DNA of 64,000 bases from JAXLWB01 sp046328715 (GCA_046328715.1 JAXLWB010000017.1:62001-126000), one strand, 5' to 3'; shown: positions 52,824-61,503, counted from the stretch's first letter. Notes: generated from the sequence alone by a model not told the origin. Translations and numbers: made by a program.

Positions 52824-54110
52824 TCAGTACGCCCGATCCAACAACTCTACCACATGCAACACCTCTGCCTTTAGCCCCGCTTTCTTCGCACCATAGATCA
52901 TTTGCATATGACAACCCGTATTGGCGGTGACAATAATATCCGGGTGAGCGGCAGTGACATCGGCGAGTTTTGCGTCGAGCACTTGATTGGCCGTTTCGGG
53001 CTGCATGATGTTGTAGACACCGGCGCTGCCACAGCACATCTCTGGCTGTTTGAGTTCTACCAGTTGCAGACCGGGGATCGATTGTAGCAGTTGGCGTGGT
53101 TGTTTGCTTACCTTTTGACCGTGGCGCAGGTGGCAGGAATCCACATAGACCACGCGCTGGGTGATGGCTTTCTGAGGCATCTGATGTAAATTTCCTGCTA
53201 GGAATTCGTTGATGTCTTTGACCTTCTCTACAAAGGCTTGTGCTTTTTCGGCATAAGCCGGATCATCTTTAAGCAACCAGCCATACTCTTTGAGCGTAGC
53301 CCCACAGCCACCCGCATTGTTGATGACAGCAACGAACTCGTCGCTGCCAAAGGCATCAATGTTTTGTCGTGCCAGTTGCAACGCTAGTTCGTGTTCGCCA
53401 ATATGGAGACCGGCAGCTCCACAACATGTCTGCGCCTCAGGAAAGTGAACCTCAAAGCCGTTGCGTTGGAGTACACGAACGGTAGCTGCATTGGCACCCG
53501 CTAGAAACGCATCCTGGATGCAACCGCGGAAAAAGGCAACTTTGCCACGCAACTCTCCCACGGCTGGTGCAGGTCGGCTGTAGTCGGGCGTGCGAATATC
53601 GAGTGGCGGCAAAATGCCCGCCATCGTGCGCATCTGTGCAGGCAAAAAGGAGAATTTCGTGGCAAGTTGTGGCAACCCAAGTCGCTGTGCAACCCAGAGC
53701 AAACGTGCCAACCAGCGCAATCTGGCGCGTTTGGGCATCAACTGGCGCAGGCCGATGTCGCGGATCGCTTGTTCCGTTGCTGAAGGGTGCCGTTGCTCCT
53801 CGATCGTAGTGCGGGCAACTTCGAGCAGCTTGCCATATTGGACACCCGAGGGACAGGCCGTCTCACACGAGCGACATCCCAGACAGCGGTCGATGTGTTG
53901 GCGGAAGAGTCCTTGACTCAACTCATAGGTGTCGATGCGTCCATCGGCCACACCTCGGATCAGCGCAATCCGCCCGCGCGGGGCATCCATTTCGGTTTCA
54001 AAGACAGCATAGGTCGGGCAAGCGGGCAGACAGAGTCCGCAATGAATACATTGATCCAATAGCTTGCGAAATTCGGGAGATTGCATCGTTTGTGAGGTGT
54101 TGGGTTGCAT
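52824..54110 (-). CDS. glcF: Glycolate oxidase iron-sulfur subunit
   Basis: 428 residues from the ATG at 54110 (MQPNTSQTMQSPEF); the longer frame adds 29 unlikely residues through a hairpin. Two ferredoxin-type 4Fe-4S motifs, CIHCGLCLPACP and CLGCRSCETACP, open the protein. Two cysteine-rich CCG domains follow (CCGAAGLHIGEHE, then CHLRHGQKVSKQPRQLL and CCGSAGVYNI). GlcF carries electrons from the GlcD flavin to the membrane. No ribosome site is seen before the start. Its last 157 bp are duplicated at 50949-51105. It is transcribed toward the glcD-glcE fusion but is separated from it by the inserted segment. Confidence 0.92.
   Translation of the reverse strand: MQPNTSQTMQSPEFRKLLDQCIHCGLCLPACPTYAVFETEMDAPRGRIALIRGVADGRIDTYELSQGLFRQHIDRCLGCRSCETACPSGVQYGKLLEVARTTIEEQRHPSATEQAIRDIGLRQLMPKRARLRWLARLLWVAQRLGLPQLATKFSFLPAQMRTMAGILPPLDIRTPDYSRPAPAVGELRGKVAFFRGCIQDAFLAGANAATVRVLQRNGFEVHFPEAQTCCGAAGLHIGEHELALQLARQNIDAFGSDEFVAVINNAGGCGATLKEYGWLLKDDPAYAEKAQAFVEKVKDINEFLAGNLHQMPQKAITQRVVYVDSCHLRHGQKVSKQPRQLLQSIPGLQLVELKQPEMCCGSAGVYNIMQPETANQVLDAKLADVTAAHPDIIVTANTGCHMQMIYGAKKAGLKAEVLHVVELLDRAY
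52826..52982. repeat. 157-bp direct repeat copy 2 (within intact glcF)
   Basis: Partner of 50949-51105; 155 of 157 bases are identical. Upstream of both copies lies a more diverged CAATCTC-containing stretch (50924-50948 and 52804-52825). The same word set, TCTCTCAATCTCCAATCT, also follows the agmatinase stop at 57133-57150. Confidence 0.92.
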
Positions 54111-54146
54111 AGCTGTACGATAGCACAAAACGCCAACGCTGAAAAG

Positions 54147-54202
54147 AAGGGATGACAAGGACTGTACCCTTTTGTATCTATTCTTTCTTCTTGTCATCCC
54201 TT
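54147..54202. repeat. Inverted repeat between divergent genes, word type GTCATC
   Basis: AAGGGATGACAAG (54147-54159) pairs exactly with CTTGTCATCCCTT (54190-54202), and further TTCATCCTGTCATCTTGTCAT words follow to about 54223. It shares its words with the hairpin at 44342-44389. Confidence 0.7.
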
Positions 54203-54229
54203 CATCCTGTCATCTTGTCATATTGTCGG

Positions 54230-54258
54230 TTCTTTTTTGGGAGTAACTGATTTATAAT
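54230..54258 (+). promoter_or_regulatory. Predicted promoter of the gene at 54268
   Basis: TTCTTT (54230-54235), a 17-bp spacer and TATAAT (54253-54258). The ATG follows 9 nt later with no Shine-Dalgarno sequence, indicating a leaderless transcript. Confidence 0.6.
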
Positions 54259-54267
54259 GCTGCTAAT

Positions 54268-55188
54268 ATGACACGCAACAATGTACTCAGCGAAGAAGCT
54301 GCGCGTAAACGACAGGAGATCGGTCTATCAGCACGGAGAGCAACCGCGCGAGCGACGGTGCTGCGTCCGCCTGACTCGGAAGCGGATGCAGGGGCACCGG
54401 TTCGTGGCTTTGGTGGCTGGTGGTTGGTTTTCTTTCTATCGTTGCTGGCGTTGACAACCTTCTTGTTGGTGGCGGCCCGCTTTTTGCAATCGCCGACTGA
54501 CTTGTCTACGGTGAATACAGATCTCGCCCAGGTTACAGAAGGAAAGCTCAACCTGCAAGGGTTACAAGGGGCGGTCAAGCGCATTCAAGCACAAACTATG
54601 TCGCCAAATGGGCGACCTGTAGTGCCGCGCCTCTTTGATGATTTCTCCTCTATTCAATCGATTTTGCCGAATGCCCAAAATGGAGCGTATTCTCAGCAAG
54701 TGATACCCACAGAGGGCGTCTACCGGATGAATGCAAGCCCCGGCAACGCCGCCTACAGCCTGCTGGGAGATTCATCGCTGCGCTCCTTCCGCCTGGAGAC
54801 CAGTGCTCGTATTGCCATCGATTTTCCACAAAGCAGTGCCGGATTGATAGTTCGTTTTGTGGATGCCAATCACTTTTACCTCTTTGCCGTAGATGGCGAG
54901 GGGCGCTTTGAAGTCTTGCATGCCAACGGTGTGGGTAACTGGCAACTGCTGCTGCCCTGGATGCCTTCGAATGCAGTCAATGCAGCGGGCGTTGGCAATG
55001 TTTTGGAAGTTGAAGATCATGGCTCATTGCTCCGCTTTTCGGTTAATGGCACACGGCTCTTTGAACATACCTTCGGCCCTGAGGAGTCAACGCAGAGCGG
55101 CGATGCAGGATTATGGACCGCAGCAACTGGCGATGCGAATGCCAGCGTAGATTTTGATCGGATTCGACTGGAGCCAGTGCAATCATGA
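54268..55188 (+). CDS. Membrane-anchored protein with jelly-roll (concanavalin-like) domain
   Basis: 306 residues. Residues 1-45 are cytoplasmic and basic, one membrane helix spans about 48-73 (GGWWLVFFLSLLALTTFLLVAA), and the rest is outside. From about 125 the pattern FDDFSS...YRMNAS...LETSARIAIDF...AGLIVRF...FYLFAVDGEGRFEV...LEVEDHGSLLRFSVNG...FDRIRLEP fits a DUF1080/LamG-like beta-sandwich that binds sugars in other proteins. No catalytic residues can be assigned. Its stop overlaps the start of the HEAT-repeat gene by ATGA, so the two are translationally coupled and probably cooperate. Confidence 0.65.
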   Translation: MTRNNVLSEEAARKRQEIGLSARRATARATVLRPPDSEADAGAPVRGFGGWWLVFFLSLLALTTFLLVAARFLQSPTDLSTVNTDLAQVTEGKLNLQGLQGAVKRIQAQTMSPNGRPVVPRLFDDFSSIQSILPNAQNGAYSQQVIPTEGVYRMNASPGNAAYSLLGDSSLRSFRLETSARIAIDFPQSSAGLIVRFVDANHFYLFAVDGEGRFEVLHANGVGNWQLLLPWMPSNAVNAAGVGNVLEVEDHGSLLRFSVNGTRLFEHTFGPEESTQSGDAGLWTAATGDANASVDFDRIRLEPVQS

Positions 55189-55772
55189 CAATAATCACAA
55201 ATTTTCTGTCCGCAGCACTCGAAGCCAACGATGATGTGGCTGAGTCCTTGGCTGCTCAATTAACCCCTGCCGATGAGCCAGCACTACTCACCGCATTAGA
55301 CGACACGAATAGCGATGTCCGCTGGTGGGCTGTGCGGGCCTTAGCGCTCATAGGAGAGCGCGCAAGTGTTGCTCCCCTCTTGCACAAGTTGGATGATTCC
55401 GATCCTATGTTGCGTTCTGCAGCTCTACTGGCGTTAGCCGCGCTCTATGGCCGACAGCCAGCCGCGGTACAACCGCATTTGACGCAACTGGCTCGACTGC
55501 TTGCCGATCCCGAAGGGACCGTTCGCCAAGCGGCCACCGATGCCTTATCGCAATGTGGCGATGCCGCCGTGCCCGCCCTGGCCACTGTGTTACAAGGCGA
55601 TCATCAAGGCGCACGTACGCGAGCGACTCTCGCCCTGCGTCAGATCGCAACCATGCCAGCCGCAGCCGTGCTATATCACTGCCTCAACGACAGCAACTAT
55701 ATGGTCCATACCTACGCCTATGAAACGCTGGATGAGATGGGGCTGTTGGAGAATGTACTGCTGGTAGTGTGA
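55185..55772 (+). CDS. HEAT-repeat protein
   Basis: 195 residues, starting inside the previous stop (ATGA overlap). Five or so HEAT/PBS-lyase-type helical repeats are seen: DTNSDVRWWAVRALALIGE, DSDPMLRSAALLALAALYG, DPEGTVRQAATDALSQCGD, ATVLQGDHQGARTRATLAL and DSNYMVHTYAYETLDEMG. Such solenoids mediate protein contacts. No catalytic or phycobilin-lyase residues are evident. Coupling to the membrane protein suggests a cytoplasmic partner for it. Confidence 0.85.
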   Translation: MTIITNFLSAALEANDDVAESLAAQLTPADEPALLTALDDTNSDVRWWAVRALALIGERASVAPLLHKLDDSDPMLRSAALLALAALYGRQPAAVQPHLTQLARLLADPEGTVRQAATDALSQCGDAAVPALATVLQGDHQGARTRATLALRQIATMPAAAVLYHCLNDSNYMVHTYAYETLDEMGLLENVLLVV

Positions 55773-55782
55773 GTCAGTGAAA

Positions 55783-55840
55783 CAGTAGGACAGTAGGACA
55801 GTGGGTCAGTGAACTGATTTACTGTCTTACTGTCCTACTG
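55783..55840. terminator. 20-bp stem between convergent genes, word type CAGTAGGA
   Basis: CAGTAGGACAGTAGGACAGT (55783-55802) pairs with ACTGTCTTACTGTCCTACTG (55821-55840) over 20 bp with one G-T pair. Each arm is a tandem repeat of one word. Confidence 0.75.
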
Positions 55841-55841
55841 A

Positions 55842-56822
55842 TTATTCCGCAAGTACATACGCAAAGACGAGCGGGGCGACGATGGTAGCGTCCGACTCAA
55901 TGAGGAATTTGGGGGTGGTAATGTCGAGCTTTTCCCATGTGATCTTCTCGTTGGGCACGGCACCGGAGTAGGAGCCGTAGCTGGTCGTCGAGTCGCTGAT
56001 CTGGCAGAAGTAGCCCCAGAGCGGGATCGTTTCGTCTTCCATGTCCTGCCGCAACATTGGCACCACACAGATCGGAAAATCGCCAGCAATGCCGCCGCCA
56101 ATTTGGAAGAAGCCGATTGACTGGTTTTTGGCTGTTGCGGTGTACCACTTGGACAACTCCATCATATATTCAATGCCGGTGCGCACAGTGTGAACGTTCT
56201 TGATGTTGCCCTTCATGCAGTGCGAGGCATAGATATTACCCGTCGTGGAATCTTCCCACCCTGGAACAAAGATCGGTAGATTCTTCTCGGCTGCCGCCAT
56301 CATCCAACTGTCTTTTGGATCGATTTGATAATATTTTTTTAGCCGTCCACTGAGTAGAATTCGGTAGAGAAATTGATGAGGAAAGTAGCGCTCGCCCTTG
56401 CGGTCTGCCTCGGTCCACTCGTTAAGGATGGCGTGTTCGATGCGGCGAATCGCTTCTTCTTCGGGGATACAGGTGTCGGTAACACGGTTGAGATGGCGTT
56501 CCAGCAGATCCATCTCGTCTTCGGGAGTCAGATCGCGGTAGTTAGGAATGCGTACGTAGTGATCGTGCGCCACCAGATTGTAGACATCCTCTTCCAGGTT
56601 TGCGCCTGTACAACTGATGCCATGAATCTTACCGGCACGAATCATTTCGGCCAGTGATAGACCCATTTCGGCACTGCTCATTGCCCCAGCCATGGCCAGG
56701 AACATGATACCACCCTTTTCTAGATGTTTGCAGTACCCTTCGGCTGCATCAATCAGTGCAGCCGAGTTGAAGTGGCGGTAGTGGTGTTTGATAAACGCTT
56801 TAACGTTGTTTGCGTGATTCAT
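55842..56822 (-). CDS. Deoxyhypusine-synthase-family aminobutyl transferase
   Basis: 326 residues, start after AAGGA. The fold marks are GIMFLAMAGAMSSAEMG (NAD-binding start), ISCTGANLEEDVYNLV, IFVPGWEDSTTGN, GGGIAGDF and ITWEKLDITTPK with Lys298 aligned to the catalytic lysine of deoxyhypusine synthase. Family members transfer the aminobutyl group of spermidine or putrescine to eIF5A-lysine or to another polyamine. Bacteria lack eIF5A, and agmatinase and arginine decarboxylase lie just upstream, so a free polyamine (homospermidine or spermidine) is the likely product. A 327-bp gap with a hairpin separates it from speB. Confidence 0.85.
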   Translation of the reverse strand: MNHANNVKAFIKHHYRHFNSAALIDAAEGYCKHLEKGGIMFLAMAGAMSSAEMGLSLAEMIRAGKIHGISCTGANLEEDVYNLVAHDHYVRIPNYRDLTPEDEMDLLERHLNRVTDTCIPEEEAIRRIEHAILNEWTEADRKGERYFPHQFLYRILLSGRLKKYYQIDPKDSWMMAAAEKNLPIFVPGWEDSTTGNIYASHCMKGNIKNVHTVRTGIEYMMELSKWYTATAKNQSIGFFQIGGGIAGDFPICVVPMLRQDMEDETIPLWGYFCQISDSTTSYGSYSGAVPNEKITWEKLDITTPKFLIESDATIVAPLVFAYVLAE

Positions 56823-57149
56823 TAGTTTTTTCCTTTTGTAACTCCTCGGACTGCTCTAGAGACGCGGATATCGGGAAGGGTGGATTGGTTGCATCCTTCG
56901 AAATGAGCTGTCTTACCAAATATGCTCGTCTCTATGACTGAGTTGTTACTTCCTCTTACGGCAAGAATGAAATCGAGATTCAGTAGTTCACGAATTCAGG
57001 GAAAATGTCATTCTGAGGCAGCTTTTGCCGAAGAATCTTAGGTTGATAACGCAGGATTCTTCGTAAACTGCCGCTCAGAATGACAAATTATGATCGACTG
57101 AGATTTGGAGATCAGGAGATTACATAAATCTTTCTCTCAATCTCCAATC
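56823..57149. other. 327-bp gap between speB and the DHS-like gene
   Basis: It contains the GTCATTCTGAG inverted repeat (57007-57084) and, directly after the speB stop, word repeats AGATTGGAGATTGAGAGA (minus strand of 57133-57150) with a partly complementary partner near 57100-57120 that may form the speB terminator. No gene is seen. Confidence 0.6.
57007..57084. repeat. GTCATTCTGAG/GAAGAATC inverted repeat
   Basis: Outer arms GTCATTCTGAG (57007-57017) and CTCAGAATGAC (57074-57084) are exact complements. The middle pairs are GGCAG with CTGCC, and GAAGAATC with GATTCTTC. I recall very similar sequences scattered between genes in other bacterial genomes, so it may be a widespread repeat class. 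Confidence 0.7.
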
Positions 57150-58034
57150 TTATTTCATTCCGACCAAAGCATACGAGATGGCCTTATACAACAACTTCGC
57201 TACAGCGAAATCTGATGCATGATGCGTTTTGATGGGCGCTAGTTCGACACAGTCGATAGCAACCACCGTGGCATGCGTGACCAGCGTCTGTAAGATATCC
57301 ATTGCTTCACGCCAGGTCAGACCGTCCGGTTCAGGCGTACCGGTCGCGGCAACGATGCTAGGGTCAAGTCCATCCACATCAATGGTCAGATAGACTTGCT
57401 TCCCCTGGATCCTCCGAATAAACTCCGCTTGCCAACCGTTTGCGTGCACATCTTCGCTATACCAGACCCGGACCCTTTCGGGGTTGGCACGAGCAAAGGC
57501 AACTTCCTCCGGGCAGACGGAACGAATGCCCAGTTGTAGTAACTGCTCTACTCGTTCATCTTCCAATAGGCGGCGGGCAATACAGGCGTGGCTAAAGGAT
57601 GATTCTTCGTACTCGTCGCGCAGATCACTGTGGGCATCAAGTTGCACAATCGTGATCGGTCTATCCAAGGCACGCAAGATTCCTCGTCCAAAGCCAACAC
57701 TGATCGTATGCTCGCCACCCAAGCCGACCACCAACTTGCCACTTTGCGCAGCTTCTTCTGTGGCTTCGGCAATTTGTTTTACAGCCTTAGCTGGCTTCTC
57801 AGAGAGTTTTAGCGCAGGCAAGGTGTGAACGCCATATTCCAGAGCTACTTCGCGGTCATACTCGCGGTCATAGAGTTCGACCTGCTGCGAGGCAGTGATG
57901 ATGGCCTTGGGTCCTTTGACTGTGCCATGACCGTAACTCACCGTTGCCTCAAAGGGAATCGGTAAGATCAAGACGCGTGCAGCATCAAAGCTAGAGCATT
58001 CCTCGGGCAATCCTAGAAAGTTATCGGGTGTCAT
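57150..58034 (-). CDS. speB: Agmatinase
   Basis: 294 residues. The binuclear manganese site of the ureohydrolase family is complete: GLGGEHTISVG, VQLDAHSDLRDEY, SFSHA and TIDVDGLDPS. The SHA context and the adjacent arginine decarboxylase favour agmatinase over arginase. It hydrolyses agmatine to putrescine and urea. Only 4 nt separate its start from the stop of pdaD, so the two are co-translated. Word repeats just after the stop may form its terminator. Confidence 0.9.
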   Translation of the reverse strand: MTPDNFLGLPEECSSFDAARVLILPIPFEATVSYGHGTVKGPKAIITASQQVELYDREYDREVALEYGVHTLPALKLSEKPAKAVKQIAEATEEAAQSGKLVVGLGGEHTISVGFGRGILRALDRPITIVQLDAHSDLRDEYEESSFSHACIARRLLEDERVEQLLQLGIRSVCPEEVAFARANPERVRVWYSEDVHANGWQAEFIRRIQGKQVYLTIDVDGLDPSIVAATGTPEPDGLTWREAMDILQTLVTHATVVAIDCVELAPIKTHHASDFAVAKLLYKAISYALVGMK

Positions 58035-58038
58035 AGGC

Positions 58039-58584
58039 TTAGATCAAAACTGCTGCTGCAATGGTCGTCGTCCACACCCCGCCTGACTCGGCAGTGACAG
58101 CGATAGTATTGCTGGTCGAATCGACGATTTCGCCTCCCATCAGGTATTGCTCACGACGCGAGTTGTAATCCTTATCGGCATCGAAGGGAATCCCCAAGGT
58201 GGTTGCCAACATGGTTGCTGCCAGGTCCTCGGTGTAGTCGGCTGCTTCTTGTTCAGTTTGCCCATAGGAGTGATGTTCAGACAGGTAGCCATATTTATCC
58301 ATATCTGCCGGGCGGGCAATGCCAATCGACGAGGCAATGCGTCTTCCTGCTTCGTTGGTAGACATCTCAGCCAAAACCACAAAAACAATCTCACCCGGTT
58401 GCAGCAATTTGAGACCTTCCTCGCGCGGGATGATCTGACAACGCGGGGGAAAGATCGAAGATACACGTACCAGGTTGAAGTGCGCAATCCCAGCATCGCG
58501 TAGTGCAAGTTCAAAGCTTGTCAACTTTTCCCTATGCACGCCCACGCCACGGGTTAAAAAAAGCTTATGTGGAATCAAACGCAT
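58039..58584 (-). CDS. pdaD: Pyruvoyl-dependent arginine decarboxylase
   Basis: 181 residues, start after GAGGAG. The self-processing site is in VRVSSIFPPRC, with cleavage expected between Ser42 and Ser43 to form the pyruvoyl group. The rest matches the small archaeal-type PvlArgDC (LLQPGEIVFVVLAEMSTNEAGRRIASSIGIA, GYLSEHHSYGQTEQEA). It converts arginine to agmatine. It is the first gene of the pdaD-speB pair and, with the DHS-like gene, supports a full arginine-to-polyamine route. Confidence 0.93.
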   Translation of the reverse strand: MRLIPHKLFLTRGVGVHREKLTSFELALRDAGIAHFNLVRVSSIFPPRCQIIPREEGLKLLQPGEIVFVVLAEMSTNEAGRRIASSIGIARPADMDKYGYLSEHHSYGQTEQEAADYTEDLAATMLATTLGIPFDADKDYNSRREQYLMGGEIVDSTSNTIAVTAESGGVWTTTIAAAVLI

Positions 58585-58617
58585 TTATTTATTCTCCTCG
58601 TTTTAAATGAAGCCCTG

Positions 58618-58671
58618 AATGAAAAGTCGAGCTTTGCTTCTCGAAAGATCATTGGCACTCTGCTTCTCATT
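58618..58671. repeat. 54-bp element with terminal inverted repeats, copy 2
   Basis: Ends AATGAAAAG (58618-58626) and GCTTCTCATT (58662-58671) match those at 39815-39871 with one change, and the interior again holds a GCTTCTCG word (58633-58643). Confidence 0.5.
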
Positions 58672-58793
58672 ACCATCACAATTTTGAAGCGAAAAATTGA
58701 GCCTTTTGGCAACCTGTTTTAAACAGATTTAGCCATAGATCGTAGGTTCTTTTGGTATGCGCGTCAAGTTTACTATCGGATATCATGCAATTG

Positions 58794-58845
58794 AAAAAGA
58801 GTTGTGCTGTATGAATCAGGCTCATACAGTACAACTCTTTTTTTA
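58794..58845. terminator. Strong bidirectional terminator
   Basis: AAAGAGTTGTGCTGTATGA pairs with TCATACAGTACAACTCTTT over 19 bp with one G-T pair. A-runs on the left and T-runs on the right give U-tracts on both strands. It lies 27 nt beyond the histidine-kinase stop. Confidence 0.9.
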
Positions 58846-58871
58846 ACAATCGTGATCACCGGAGTTAACGG

Positions 58872-61448
58872 TTACACTGGCTTGATCAGTTGGTACACTT
58901 TGCGCAACAAACTCTCACTGTCATAGGGCTTGGGGAGGAAAAGCGTGTTTTCTCCTTGTAATAGCAACCGAGTTGGGTCATGTTCACTATAGCCGGATGA
59001 GAGAATCACGCGTGCGGTGGGTTTGATCTTGCGTAGTGCTTGCAGCGTTTCAGCGCCATTCATAAAAGGCATCTGCATATCGATGAGAATCACGTCGATC
59101 TCATCGTGATGGCGAGTAAAGTGTTCAATTCCAGCACGTCCACTTTCAGCATCAATCACAAAAATGCCGCTCGACTCGAGAATGTCACGCACTGTTTCTC
59201 GCACCGGCTGTTCATCATCGATGACCAACACTATGCCGTTTACTTCGCTGTCGCTGGGCAAGACAACCGAACTGGGTTCTACTTCGGGCTTGAGCCGGGC
59301 CGGGAACAACAGCCGAAACTCTGTCCCTTCCCCCACCTGACTAGTTACCTGGATCGCTCCATTGTGTCGGCGCACCACACCCAATGTGGCTGCCAGACCA
59401 AGACCATTGCCCGTGGCTTTGGTGGTAAAGAAGGGATCAAAAATCCGTTGAAGTACATGCGGTTCAATGCCAGTTCCGTTGTCCTTTACCTGCAAAAAGA
59501 CATAATCGCCTGGCTTTGGTGGCTGTCCGCCCACATACTCGTAATCCACGCTGTCATCCAACGTCTCGACACCGGTCGTAATGACGATCTCGCCATTCTG
59601 TTCCGAAGGGATCGCCTCTGCTGCGTTGATCACCAGATTCATCACAGCTTGTTGGAGCTGCCCTAAATCTGCCTCGATACCAGGCAGATCAAGCGCTGTC
59701 TGAATCGTTAAATGAATGCGTCGGGCGAGTGCTGTCTCTAGTAGTGTGGCCGTCTCGTTAACCAGTCGATTTAGGTCAATTAACTCAAAGTGAACTGCCC
59801 CTCTCCCTGCATAGGCGAGCAACTGTCGTGTCATGATGGCGGCACGCTCAGCCGAACTCATTGCCTTAATGACGTGGCTACGTGCCGGGTTTTCTGGCGG
59901 AAGTTTGCGCAAGGCCAAGGAGGTTTGCCCCAACATGCCTGTCAACAGGTTGTTGAAATCATGAGCAACACCACCAGCTAATAGCCCAAGGCTCTCCAAT
60001 TTCTGCGCTTGCAACTGGCGTGCTTCGGCCTGCTTGCGTTCGGAGATGTCGATCACAGTAGCTCTCAATAGACGTCGTTCTTGGCCTGGGAAGCGGACCA
60101 AACGTACTTCGCAAGGAATTTCACTTTCGTCGGGACGATGAATTTGAGTTTCGAATTCTACAGTTGCGCCGGCTAATGCGCGCTCTGCCTGCTGTTTGAC
60201 AGAGTCAGTTTCGGCTGGCTCGCTTAGGGCAAGAAGGTCGTAGACTGAAAATTGAAAGAACTCGGCGCGGCTTTGGTAACCAAAGAGCGATAACGCCTTG
60301 TTGTTCACCTCCACACAATGACCGCTGCTCGGGTCGATCACGACAATGGCTTCGGGCGCACTTTCGACCATCATACGAAAACGCTCTTCGCCCTCCAGCA
60401 GTGATCGATGCGCCTGTTGGAGACCTTCCAACATGTCGTTGATATTATTCACCAGTGGTGTGAATTCACCTGCGCCTTCAGTCGAGACGCGGTCACTTAA
60501 TCGACCGCTATCGGCAATCGAACGAACTCGCTTGTCTAAACGTAGGATAGGCTGCATCACCAACATTTCAAAGGTGGCATAGCCCAAGAGGCTCGTCACC
60601 AGGCCAACAGCCAAGGCACCCCAAAGCATATACCAGAGGCCTGTTTCCCCCTGTGTGTAAATTTTCCGTTCTGTTGTAAAGCGGATATCAAAGACAGGAG
60701 CACCATTCGGCCCTATATATTGCATTCCTCCACTGACTGTGTGGTTGGTTGGGTAAACAATGGGCAGATAGGCATAGTTTGCCACTGTAGAGGCAGAAGA
60801 AGCTTGAACGGGTGTAACATCAGGCGGTGTGATCGTCAAATCCAGCTTCGTAACTTCCTGAATGACGGGCAGAATGGAATCTTCAAACAGATTGGCAAAG
60901 ATCACGTAGCCATTGCTGGGAAGCGGCGTATCCCTCCCTTTGAGAATAGGCTGAATCGCAACCAGCCAATATTTGCCTTGGATCGCTACAATGTCCGTCT
61001 TGCCACTGTGTTGCAACGCGAGCTTCACCAGCTCGTCATAGACCGACTTGTCCCCTGCAACCTGCACCCGTTTGCTGAGATCGGATGGATCGGAATGCAT
61101 CAGTGTCTGCTCGTACACGATACGACCCGACAAATCAAGGATCATAATCAGTTTGACATCTACGGTTGTCTCATCTGCTCCGAAATTAGTGGCAATGAAT
61201 TGAGGATTTTGGTTTTCGACGTAATCGTAGGTATCTTGCCAAATTGCGTAGTCGGTACAACTTTGGTTGAGAGCATCGGCAGCGCTCTCGATAGCTCCAA
61301 TAATGCGATCTACGTTTACAGTGGTGAGGTCTGCTTCTACTTGGGTAAACTTTTGCAAAAAACTAACGCGCGCCAAGCCGTAGAACAATACTGTCAATAC
61401 GGCGAGGGTCACAATGATAGCAGCTAGAACTTTTCGTCTTAGACTCAT
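58872..61448 (-). CDS. CHASE4-HAMP-PAS hybrid sensor histidine kinase with receiver domain
   Basis: 858 residues. A membrane helix (about 7-29), an extracytoplasmic CHASE4-type sensor with CTDYAIWQDTYDYV, a second membrane helix near 270-292, HAMP, and a PAS domain (ESAPEAIVVIDPSSGHCVEVN). The kinase core shows GGVAHDFNNLLTGM with the phospho-His, then NLVINAAEAIP, DNGTGIEP and TTKATGNGLGL. A C-terminal receiver carries DDEQ and DVILIDMQMP with the acceptor Asp. No response regulator is adjacent. The ligand is unknown; CHASE4 senses small extracellular molecules. No clear ribosome site precedes the ATG. Confidence 0.92.
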   Translation of the reverse strand: MSLRRKVLAAIIVTLAVLTVLFYGLARVSFLQKFTQVEADLTTVNVDRIIGAIESAADALNQSCTDYAIWQDTYDYVENQNPQFIATNFGADETTVDVKLIMILDLSGRIVYEQTLMHSDPSDLSKRVQVAGDKSVYDELVKLALQHSGKTDIVAIQGKYWLVAIQPILKGRDTPLPSNGYVIFANLFEDSILPVIQEVTKLDLTITPPDVTPVQASSASTVANYAYLPIVYPTNHTVSGGMQYIGPNGAPVFDIRFTTERKIYTQGETGLWYMLWGALAVGLVTSLLGYATFEMLVMQPILRLDKRVRSIADSGRLSDRVSTEGAGEFTPLVNNINDMLEGLQQAHRSLLEGEERFRMMVESAPEAIVVIDPSSGHCVEVNNKALSLFGYQSRAEFFQFSVYDLLALSEPAETDSVKQQAERALAGATVEFETQIHRPDESEIPCEVRLVRFPGQERRLLRATVIDISERKQAEARQLQAQKLESLGLLAGGVAHDFNNLLTGMLGQTSLALRKLPPENPARSHVIKAMSSAERAAIMTRQLLAYAGRGAVHFELIDLNRLVNETATLLETALARRIHLTIQTALDLPGIEADLGQLQQAVMNLVINAAEAIPSEQNGEIVITTGVETLDDSVDYEYVGGQPPKPGDYVFLQVKDNGTGIEPHVLQRIFDPFFTTKATGNGLGLAATLGVVRRHNGAIQVTSQVGEGTEFRLLFPARLKPEVEPSSVVLPSDSEVNGIVLVIDDEQPVRETVRDILESSGIFVIDAESGRAGIEHFTRHHDEIDVILIDMQMPFMNGAETLQALRKIKPTARVILSSGYSEHDPTRLLLQGENTLFLPKPYDSESLLRKVYQLIKPV

Positions 61449-61503
61449 GTTAGATTTCGCAAGGAGGGATAGGTTGTGATCACATTACATCAATTGTCCT
61501 TTG

